From assembly GCA_946546925.1 (NCBI GenBank), contig CAMNOS010000003.1, positions 1 through 60,819 of the forward strand: 60,819 nt of DNA. Direction: 5' to 3'. Below are positions 40,601 to 46,731 of the stretch, in pieces (the stretch's first letter is position 1; every line of letters begins with the position of its first letter). Position numbers and translations under genes: made by a program. Below the pieces are notes generated by a model. It made no database searches. It saw nothing but the letters and a program-made list of their open reading frames with translations, and was not told where the DNA came from. Source of the stretch: an uncultured Butyrivibrio sp. (lineage in GTDB: Bacteria > Bacillota > Clostridia > Lachnospirales > Lachnospiraceae).

Positions 40601-41004
40601 GCAGTTGTAACTGCTTCAGCAGCCTCTGCAGGAACTTCTGCAGTTGCTTCTGCATTCTCATCTGTTGCGGCCTCTGCAGCTGCTTCAGTAGTACATTCTG
40701 TAGCTGCTTCCGCATTATCTTCTGCAGCTGCTTCTGTTGCAGCATCTACTGCAGCTGCATCCTCTGCGCTCTCTTCCTCAGAATCTTCCTCAGCAGCTTC
40801 TGAGCTGTCTTCTGAGGCATCATTTTCCTCCACATTTTCAGCTATAGAAAGACTTCCAAGGCCATCGCCTTCATCGGAGTCTTCTGTTGCCGCTTCGATT
40901 TCTTCAGCGTAAACTCTTGCTGTAGCGAAGTCACTGCCAAAGGTAGTGGTCACAAGAGCTACAGAAAGCAGAAACGAAAGCACTCTGTTCCATTTTCTTA
41001 ACAT
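34699..41004 (-). CDS. Giant (2101 aa) secreted/surface repeat protein with InlB B-type and MBG/YDG-type repeats
   Basis: Signal peptide MLRKWNRVLSFLLSVALVTTTFGSDFATARVYA; Glu/Ala-rich low-complexity region; repeated GYEFLGWFTEAEGGAEFDW-type InlB_B repeats; MBG-like TYGEADPEL / FYGEDDPEL repeats; C-terminal doubled VLGARR, TM helix, KKKEEEE tail. Confidence 0.93.
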   Translation of the reverse strand: MLRKWNRVLSFLLSVALVTTTFGSDFATARVYAEEIEAATEDSDEGDGLGSLSIAENVEENDASEDSSEAAEEDSEEESAEDAAAVDAATEAAAEDNAEAATECTTEAAAEAATDENAEATAEVPAEAAEAVTTAETEIAVEAEAEKKLVTVTYKTQKGGTLSRKSETVDVNDEAASFEGATVTAWNDEYEFTGWVDAQGTVVEEGNTIVPSGLTEDATFTATFKANEDVEVRMPSIVKENVHAGGMIVSVNAESGVFPEGTTVSIKGISEDKALETAKDELGDGVTEAKGVDITFWNNNEEIQPADQTYVHVTLALEEAMETDNLTVLHDHGDNVEEISAAVSKDAAGNAEAVEFDVEQFSIFIVANDGSSSDDINGEYHSVATYNFYDGDKLINTQLVKKGDTLVDPGVPDLSYGAGEKGRKEFEGWYTKTADDKFDKQVTFGTVGDVTANDIVNVYAKIRVTYYITFRGMGVNGDGVDREIVHVQRAAINEGESTMVALDDETVTPKSDVQAFMGWSISEGSTTSADKVTEVDVSQVDEVYPIVVNAHWITFDKNGKGATYTAPVFVEYGKKPSASKPDDPIRSGYEFLGWFTEAEGGAEFDWNSALSSDVKVYAHWKENDSIKYTVIVWKQQVSDSVEASDADKKYDFGASKEFTISSDATLTESIIAGNVETIKNSTANFSLDHFTKNVSKSDKNVDLDIAGNSVVNVYYDRDEITVKFVTVTKRNNKIVQNTYKVVTGLYEQNFSQVKDAEWPTEYEWYDELKEDGTVAGTHYTFLASFLYDTTLYAVTPEYTPYYTKIDNIGNVLVQYDTEHPHSIYHYKENVDHTYNPENPDNTNTYPARYYKYGKNNSKTGYVDAYFYFSDKYEGFTVYEYYVGTSYPTDESAWKKVADADVYQGNPIVVYGENNNLYIRHKRNAGNITFVENYKGSTTEVGSIKGILFEETLGAYSDKTPEVNTSNKNGFTFEGWYKDKNGTAKFDWDSETMPPNNFVLYGYWKPILYTVILHEGEGAKVEKPDGMKFTLKYIEELGQFETVERGSLDANVSHGDWQLVGWFVQGTNTPYSYGQPTGSETEIHLEAKWRYPGVVKVKYDAGEFGTDAPFDNYSYATSSSVVVGQPARPDSKHVFMGWVVEGGDGAVLLPNNTFKITGDILQDYTETDGSTVKAVVLKAKYEKSEIVNEETHITYDPGRGDAGQAQITVSTPSPLPVNYKVTALGKTYTKAGYKQVSWNTEIDGKGLTVDLNKTFIAADNKDAGTFNPKANILYAQYEPITVTVTVKGLDDTSKTYNGLTQTYNEWEIVSAVDEDKEAVSVTKNDITYTGSGASGINVGTYPMNLADSQFSYTGSAFDPKAVTFVLKKDGSMKIDYAEVKVTALDNDKTYGEADPELKAEVSELVNGESEDLISYDVNRDPGEDVGSDYRIIPSGDEIQGNYKVTYQNGKFEIRKAGTNSVTVTDYNGVYDGGFHTITAAAKVTAGTTLYFSESENGEWKTSAPEYKDVTNGTTVYVKAVNPNYEDATASGKVTITPKPVTVYVDEKEKFYGEDDPELTVQDLTEQMVEGEDPKQLISYTLDRQDGEDVGDYLIDATIENEIQGNYKVSKVPNYLHIHKAGKEFNEITVTDYNAPYDADAHSITAKAKVEGSTLKYSLDGENWSDTLPTYTNVTKEPVTIHVMAEHKNYETAKATGTVTITPLKIEITAPEKEFEYSGNPWKVTADDITEDYLDKLVGEDKISKSDIKFVDETNIRTLPGDQKVIIDKASVVVKSGTETVTDNYDITVKPGKITITDRKTPYEVRLTSKDVESVYNGKEQKYTIGADVVQDTNGVAGTIQKLKEMIGNFFTITAGAAEGISFKVEGSDAEYIMSGISVTAKGTNIAEHTYKFALDSNPVIYQDGVDVTKQFKINSDQLGYLNIVPAEVTVSAETGRYKMSGTRDPEFDADVVVTDTRLDEETRKALLPEALKTVVYKVVRTDKSERAGKYVLKVDTDTKNPQGNFIVRTNDGNFTIRNRTIPDDPTPTDPTPTPDGGDTPTTPSGAVLGARREEAEEPAVLGARRGRTEDETNSSARVFAILISAAAAITIMLTGKKKEEEE

Positions 41005-41078
41005 GGTTTATCCTCCTCAAATCTTGTTTTTTCTATATTAATAAAGGAAATGTATTCCCATTTATAAAAAGAGAGTTA

Positions 41079-41294
41079 TTATACCGCTGAGGTCTTATCG
41101 GCAAAAGAAGCGGCCTCAGCACTCTTGTTCATCGCTTCATCCATAAGTTTGATGAGTTCCAGCGCACTTCTGAACCTCTCGGTCCTGTTTTCATCAGCCC
41201 AGACCACTTCTCCCTGCCAGGTGTCCCTCTGGCGGTTGTCCAGCTTGACTATAAACGTATTTTTATCTTTGTAGCTGTGTTTTGACTTGTTCAT
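41079..41294 (-). CDS. 71-aa small protein of the same TFxVKV/SWQG/FRSALEL family
   Basis: NTFIVKLDNRQRDTWQGEVVWADENRTERFRSALELIKLMDEAMN. Confidence 0.85.
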   Translation of the reverse strand: MNKSKHSYKDKNTFIVKLDNRQRDTWQGEVVWADENRTERFRSALELIKLMDEAMNKSAEAASFADKTSAV

Positions 41295-41411
41295 GGTAAT
41301 AATCCTTTTCCTACGGGTTACTTACTTAAATCCGGTTTATATTTTATAATTTTGTCAATCATATTACCCATCATATTTATATCTATTTTTGTAAAAAATA
41401 AAAATTATCTA

Positions 41412-41462
41412 AAAAAAGCCGGAAGCCCTTAATTGTTTCTTTAGGTTTCCGGCTTTTTCTTT
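41412..41462. terminator. Terminator between the two small paralogues
   Basis: AAAAAGCCGGAA...TTCCGGCTTTTT. Confidence 0.75.
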
Positions 41463-41522
41463 TATATGATTTTATTATTTCTTTATCTGATAATACTTCT
41501 CTTCTTCCTTAGGATATCTTCC

Positions 41523-41735
41523 TCAGGATACTGAGTTTTCAAGATCCAAGCATGACTCCTGCTGACTGTTCATGGCTTCGTCCATGAGCTTTAAAAGCTC
41601 AAGAGCGCTTCTGAAGCGGGCCTGTCTGCCTTCTTCGGCCCAGATCACCCGGCCCTGCCAGGATCTGTTCTGACTGTATTCGACCTTTACAATGAAGGTC
41701 TCTTTTTTATTAGTCACATTTCTTTCCATGCCCAC
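41523..41735 (-). CDS. 70-aa small protein of the same TFxVKV/SWQG/FRSALEL family
   Basis: ETFIVKVEYSQNRSWQGRVIWAEEGRQARFRSALELLKLMDEAMN. Confidence 0.85.
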   Translation of the reverse strand: MGMERNVTNKKETFIVKVEYSQNRSWQGRVIWAEEGRQARFRSALELLKLMDEAMNSQQESCLDLENSVS

Positions 41736-41995
41736 AGTCTTCCTTTCATATTATGATTATAAAGAACAGTCAATCATACAAGTCATCATAAACACCTGTA
41801 TTCATGCGACATTCACATTAAAGCTTTGTAAAGAGTTTATATACAAAAATATGTAGAAAATTAATTAGAAATAAAAGAATTGTATAGAATGTATGAAGTC
41901 TGATTTGGAAATCCGACATATAAGGGGTAAAATGGGGATTGGATATGACTTTTGACTGCGGATAAAAGATTGCCGCACCAACATAGGAATGATCA

Positions 41996-42817
41996 ATGGA
42001 TTCAAACAGATTGTACTTAATCAATACCGACTCGCTTTCAGACAAAAGAGCTTTTGACAAGTGGTATCCACTAATGCCCGCGGAGCGCAGAAAAAAACTA
42101 GACGCATTTAAGGTCGACAGCGCAAAGCGCCTTTGTCTTGGTGCAGGAATTCTTTTACACACTGCTATGGCAGATCTTGGAATGGCAGATTACCGGGTCG
42201 GGGCCGGAGCGCACGGCAAGCCATACCTGATTGAGTCTGATGGCAATTCTTCTGCCCCAAAAGCACAGAAGACAGATAACACTGATATGAAGAACATCTT
42301 TTTCAATATCTCCCACTCAGGCTCCATGGCGGTTCTGGCTCTGTCCGGCAGCGAAGTAGGCGTGGATATTGAAGAAGTGCGTCACTTCAATGACAATCTT
42401 GTAAATTACGCTTTTAATGATGAAGAAACGGAACTTGCAGCAAAGATGAGCACCTGCATCAATATTGAGATAAGCAGCAATTCTCATAGCAATGACGAAA
42501 GAAACGATCCGGAGCGCGACCTTGCTTTCACAAGGCTCTGGACCTTCAAGGAGAGCGTCATGAAATATACCGGAATAGGGATTGCCATGGGAGCCAGGAA
42601 CATCCGGCTAAAAAGAAGCAGCTCTGCATCTCTTTTACCCGAAGAGGTCTCAGGATCTTATCCGGTCAGATACCGGATTTCAGATATTTCAGCCTCATGC
42701 GACTCTTTTGACCTTTCCGGTATTTCTTTTACCGAATATTTTGTTCAGGGATATGCACTGACAGTATGCTCAAAATGGGCGCCATTCTGCGATGAGGTGA
42801 AATTTACAGAAGTATGA
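41996..42817 (+). CDS. 4'-phosphopantetheinyl transferase (Sfp-type)
   Basis: NISHSGSMAVLALSGSEVGVDIEEVRHF ... FTRLWTFKESVMKYTGIG. Confidence 0.9.
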   Translation: MDSNRLYLINTDSLSDKRAFDKWYPLMPAERRKKLDAFKVDSAKRLCLGAGILLHTAMADLGMADYRVGAGAHGKPYLIESDGNSSAPKAQKTDNTDMKNIFFNISHSGSMAVLALSGSEVGVDIEEVRHFNDNLVNYAFNDEETELAAKMSTCINIEISSNSHSNDERNDPERDLAFTRLWTFKESVMKYTGIGIAMGARNIRLKRSSSASLLPEEVSGSYPVRYRISDISASCDSFDLSGISFTEYFVQGYALTVCSKWAPFCDEVKFTEV

Positions 42818-42826
42818 AATTTCCGC

Positions 42827-42855
42827 TTTACATTGTCATACTGCTATGATATAAT
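42827..42855 (+). promoter_or_regulatory. Consensus-like sigma70 promoter of the tRNA gene (TTTACA-17-TATAAT)
   Basis: TTTACA 42827-42832, 17-bp spacer, TATAAT 42850-42855. Confidence 0.8.
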
Positions 42856-42916
42856 TTCCTTCGTCGGCGCGACAGGGAGAAGTTGTCCCGTCTTTGCGCC
42901 GTTCACATATAAATAT

Positions 42917-42988
42917 AGGGGAATCATACAATGGCTAGTATCACGGTCTCCAAAACCGTTCATGCGGGTTCGAATCCTGCTTCCCCTG
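42917..42988 (+). tRNA. tRNA-Trp (anticodon CCA)
   Basis: Acceptor AGGGGAA/TTCCCCT (7 bp), D-stem ATAC/GTAT, anticodon arm ACGGT-CTCCAAA-ACCGT, T-arm GCGGG-TTCGAAT-CCTGC; 72 nt, CCA end not encoded. Confidence 0.95.
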
Positions 42989-42997
42989 CTACAAAGA

Positions 42998-43035
42998 CCT
43001 GCAATATAGCGATCGCTAAATTGCAGGCCCTTTTT
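42998..43035 (+). terminator. Terminator of tRNA-Trp
   Basis: CCTGCAATaTAGCGATCGCTAaATTGCAGG followed by CCCTTTTT. Confidence 0.85.
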
Positions 43036-43038
43036 ATG

Positions 43039-43314
43039 TCACCATATCTGATTGATATAGCTGATAGCATTCGTCAGATCCATACCCGTTCCGTCTGTGC
43101 ACCTGTCTTTGAATTTACTGCCGGTTTCCCAGGACTCCGTTATTACCTCAATAAGGCTGTCCTTGGTCTTGCCCATTCTTTTGGCCACAAGAACAGCTGA
43201 TGAAAGTACTAAATATCCCGAGGCACTTATCTTGCCGCCGGCGACATCTTCAAGTTCATCCAGGGAAAGCTCCTGCATGGCGGCATCACTCATAATCTTT
43301 TCTTCGTTACTCAT
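43039..43314 (-). CDS. Double-glycine-leader peptide (bacteriocin/RiPP-like precursor)
   Basis: 91 aa: MSNEEKIMSDAAMQELSLDELEDVAGG|KISASGYLVLSSAVLVAKRMGK...; classic ELSxxELExVxGG leader. Confidence 0.82.
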   Translation of the reverse strand: MSNEEKIMSDAAMQELSLDELEDVAGGKISASGYLVLSSAVLVAKRMGKTKDSLIEVITESWETGSKFKDRCTDGTGMDLTNAISYINQIW

Positions 43315-43448
43315 ATGACATGTCCCTCCTTTGTTACACGTTTATACGAACCATAATGGATTTGGTCAAAAAGCATTGTTCTTATTAAATATTATCGCAT
43401 ATTTCATCATCTTATCAACGTCGATGTTTTCGGTGTATAATAAATATT

Positions 43449-44153
43449 ATGATCAATTTAGCAATTGTAGAAGACGAAGATACATATGCAGCCCAGCTCA
43501 CTGAGTTTGTGGAGAAATACCAGACCGAGAGCGGCAACTATTTCAAGATAACCAGGTTCAGGGATGGGGATGAGATTACAAACGGCTACAAGTCACAGTT
43601 CGACATCATACTCATGGACATTGAGATGAAACTGATGGATGGCATGACTGCCGCAGAGGAGATACGGCGCCTTGACCAGGATGTGGTCATTATGTTCATC
43701 ACCAATATGACCAGCTATGCCATCAGAGGCTATCAGGTTGATGCACTGGACTATGTTGTTAAACCCGTCAGCTACTTTGCCTTTTCTCAGAAACTTGACA
43801 GAGCTATCGGCAGGATCAGGAAATCAAGTTCCAATATCATTTCCATTGATATGCCCACAGGGGTCAAGAAACTGGATATAGACAATATCTTTTATATTGA
43901 GAGCGAGGGACACAACCTTAATTTCTATACAAGTGGCGGCCAGTTCACCATAAGAGCCAAGCTCTCAGACTTTGAACAGCAGCTCTCCCCCTACAACTTT
44001 TTCAGGAGCAACAAGGGATACCTGGTGAACCTCAAATACGTCGACGGAGTCGAGAACGGCGCCTGCCTCATAGCGGGCAGGCAGCTTCTCATCAGCCGCG
44101 CCAGGAAAAACGACTTCATGAGCGCTCTCACAGACTACATGGCAGGTCTGTGA
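43449..44153 (+). CDS. LytTR-family response regulator (AgrA-like)
   Basis: LAIVEDEDTYAAQL, DIILMDIEMKLMDGMTAAEEIR, DALDYVVKP, LytTR segment KLDIDNIFYIESEGHNLNFYT...FFRSNKGYLVNLKYV. Confidence 0.93.
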   Translation: MINLAIVEDEDTYAAQLTEFVEKYQTESGNYFKITRFRDGDEITNGYKSQFDIILMDIEMKLMDGMTAAEEIRRLDQDVVIMFITNMTSYAIRGYQVDALDYVVKPVSYFAFSQKLDRAIGRIRKSSSNIISIDMPTGVKKLDIDNIFYIESEGHNLNFYTSGGQFTIRAKLSDFEQQLSPYNFFRSNKGYLVNLKYVDGVENGACLIAGRQLLISRARKNDFMSALTDYMAGL

Positions 44154-44186
44154 TGAGCAGCACAACATCACGGGACATTTAACTCT

Positions 44187-45497
44187 ATGGAAAATATTTA
44201 TCAGGACATACCAAGACTATACACTGCCCTGGCCGAATGGCTCTCCTGCATAACCTACTGCCTTGTCCTTAAGCAGAAGGTTTCAAGAAAGATGTTTGTC
44301 ATAATCTCGGCTGCTGCACTACTGATTCAGGGTTCCTTTCTTCAGACGACCAGGAATCTTCCCATATACTTCTGGTTTCCCTGTATGCTCATGGCAGTGA
44401 TCTTTATGTACTTCTTCATGTACATTGTGTGCGATGACACCAGACATGTCATAGGCTATTACTGCGCCAGGGCTTTTCTTCTGGCTGAGCTGGCAGCTTC
44501 CCTGGAGTGGCAGCTGGCCTGCTTTTTCAGGACGATCAATCCATCACCCGCAGCTCAGATCATCATTCTCATCGCAACTTATTCCATTGTGTTCATCTGG
44601 GCCTATTACATGGAAAAGAGCATTACCAGGGGTATATTTCAGCTGGAGATCAACACCAAAGAACTCATTGCAGCAATTCTCATCGCACTTGCGATATTTG
44701 CCTTCAGCAATCTGAGCTTTATCTTCTCCAACACGCCATTTTCTGCCGGTGTCACCCAAGATGTGTTCTATGTAAGAACTCTTGTTGATATCGCAGGTAT
44801 CATGATCCTGTATGTGTATCAGAGCCGTATCTGTGAACTCCTTGCGGAAAAAGAGCTCAACAACATCAATTCAATGCTCAAGGCGCAGTATGACAAGTAC
44901 AGGAATTATCAGACCACATTCGATCTGATCAACATGAAGTATCACGACCTGAAGCACCAGATTGCGGGGCTTCGCGCCGAGATGAGCGACGAGCAGCGAA
45001 GCAAATGGATCGACTCCCTCGAGCAGGAACTCGAATCCTACCGCCCTGAATTGGAGACCGGTAACAGCGTCCTCGACACACTGATATCCGGTAAGATGAT
45101 GAACTGCCGCGCCAATAACATCAAGATCACCTGCGTGGCCGACGGCAATACTCTCGATTTCATGCATGTTGCAGACATATGCACAATATTCGGAAATGCA
45201 CTGGATAATGCCATCGAGAGTGTTACGCTCATAGAAGATCCCGAGAAGAGACTTATACATCTTTCGGTATCTTCCAGAAAGAATTTCGTACTTATTCAGA
45301 TAAACAACTACTGTGAAAATACGATCAACCTCAAAAACGGCTACCCTGTTACAACAAAAGCCGACAAGGAAAGTCATGGTTTCGGACTAAAGAGTATACG
45401 ATATACTGCCGAAAAATATCATGGAACTGTGACCTTTGACATCAATAAAAACTGGTTTGAACTCAAAATACTAATTCCTCAGGGAGGAGTATCATGA
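44187..45497 (+). CDS. GHKL-type sensor histidine kinase (AgrC-like)
   Basis: Multi-TM N-terminus; NMKYHDLKHQIAGLR H-box, FGNALDNAIES N-box, KESHGFGLKSIRYTAEKYHG G-box. Confidence 0.92.
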   Translation: MENIYQDIPRLYTALAEWLSCITYCLVLKQKVSRKMFVIISAAALLIQGSFLQTTRNLPIYFWFPCMLMAVIFMYFFMYIVCDDTRHVIGYYCARAFLLAELAASLEWQLACFFRTINPSPAAQIIILIATYSIVFIWAYYMEKSITRGIFQLEINTKELIAAILIALAIFAFSNLSFIFSNTPFSAGVTQDVFYVRTLVDIAGIMILYVYQSRICELLAEKELNNINSMLKAQYDKYRNYQTTFDLINMKYHDLKHQIAGLRAEMSDEQRSKWIDSLEQELESYRPELETGNSVLDTLISGKMMNCRANNIKITCVADGNTLDFMHVADICTIFGNALDNAIESVTLIEDPEKRLIHLSVSSRKNFVLIQINNYCENTINLKNGYPVTTKADKESHGFGLKSIRYTAEKYHGTVTFDINKNWFELKILIPQGGVS

Positions 45498-46627
45498 ACA
45501 TAATCGCAGTTGCAACATCAGATTTTACGGGCTTCATACTGATTGCCGCCATGCTCTATTCGAGCCGCATCAGAAGATCTGACACGGGGCACGAAGAATT
45601 CAGGATCTTTTCCGCCATGGCAATCCTTGCAATGATAGCCTGTGTTGTAGACTTTCTCATGTTCTACAGCGACGGAAAAAGCGGAATTCTGATGAGGATC
45701 ATCGCGATGTTCGGCAATACCTATTGTTTTGTTGCCAACCCGCTCTTCATCTCATCGTGGTGCCTATATGAGGATTTAAAGCTCTATCACTCAATGAAGA
45801 GAGTCCGCAAAATATATACCTACGCCTTCATTCCGGCGATTCTGCTTGCTATCGTCGCCCTGGTCAACAACATTTTCCCGATCATCTACACCATAGATGA
45901 GAATAACGTCTACCACAGGCTGCCTTTCAGCTATGCGTTCTACGTTGTGGACGGATGTTATATCCTATTCAGCATATACATACTTCGCAAGTACGAGGAG
46001 CGGTATGACAAAGTCAGGTTCTTCCCCCTGCATCTGATGGTGGGGCCGGTGGTACTTGGCTGCATAATCCAGGCAGTTTTCTATGGGGTGTCGCTGATCT
46101 GGGTATCCCTCGCGATCGGACTGACTGCAATATATATGTCGGAACAAAACGAGTTCTCCTACCTTGATAAACTGACCGGTCTGTACAACAGGGCTTACCT
46201 CGACTACCTGCTGGAAAGCGTCGGAAAGCAGCGCGGCAAGCTCGGCGGTATCATGATAGATGTGGATTATTTCAAAAAGATTAACGACACCTTCGGTCAT
46301 TCAGTTGGTGATGAAGCTCTTATTGATGTAGCAAGGGTGATAGTTTTCTCAAAGTCTGACAAAGCCATCGCCACGAGGTTTGCCGGGGATGAGTTCATCA
46401 TCATCGTCAGAAACACTTCTGATAAGGAACTGCAGAATATTATCAAAAATATCCACGACGAAGTGGCCCTCTTTAACGAGACAGAGAATCGTCAGTATAA
46501 GCTCTCACTTTCCATCGGATACAGCATTTACGATCCAGAGACCGAAAGCCTTGATGATTTCCTCAAGCACATGGATGACAACATGTATGAGGAAAAGGAA
46601 AAGAATCACAGCCAGAGGCAGGCATAA
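45494..46627 (+). CDS. Membrane-bound GGDEF diguanylate cyclase
   Basis: N-terminal multi-TM sensor; LDKLTGLYNRAYLDYLL, DVDYFKKINDTFGHSVGDEAL, RFAGDEFIIIV; ATGA overlap with the GHKL kinase stop. Confidence 0.92.
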   Translation: MNIIAVATSDFTGFILIAAMLYSSRIRRSDTGHEEFRIFSAMAILAMIACVVDFLMFYSDGKSGILMRIIAMFGNTYCFVANPLFISSWCLYEDLKLYHSMKRVRKIYTYAFIPAILLAIVALVNNIFPIIYTIDENNVYHRLPFSYAFYVVDGCYILFSIYILRKYEERYDKVRFFPLHLMVGPVVLGCIIQAVFYGVSLIWVSLAIGLTAIYMSEQNEFSYLDKLTGLYNRAYLDYLLESVGKQRGKLGGIMIDVDYFKKINDTFGHSVGDEALIDVARVIVFSKSDKAIATRFAGDEFIIIVRNTSDKELQNIIKNIHDEVALFNETENRQYKLSLSIGYSIYDPETESLDDFLKHMDDNMYEEKEKNHSQRQA

Positions 46628-46662
46628 GCCCTACTTGCAGCAGGATAATACCAATGAAAAGA

Positions 46663-46706
46663 AAATCCCCGGTTCCATGGATATCATGAAATCGGGGATT
46701 TCTTAT
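46663..46706. terminator. Bidirectional terminator candidate
   Basis: AAATCCCCGgttccatggatatcatgaaatCGGGGATTT. Confidence 0.7.
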
Positions 46707-46731
46707 TTTTTGTATTCAGAGTTTATGAAGA

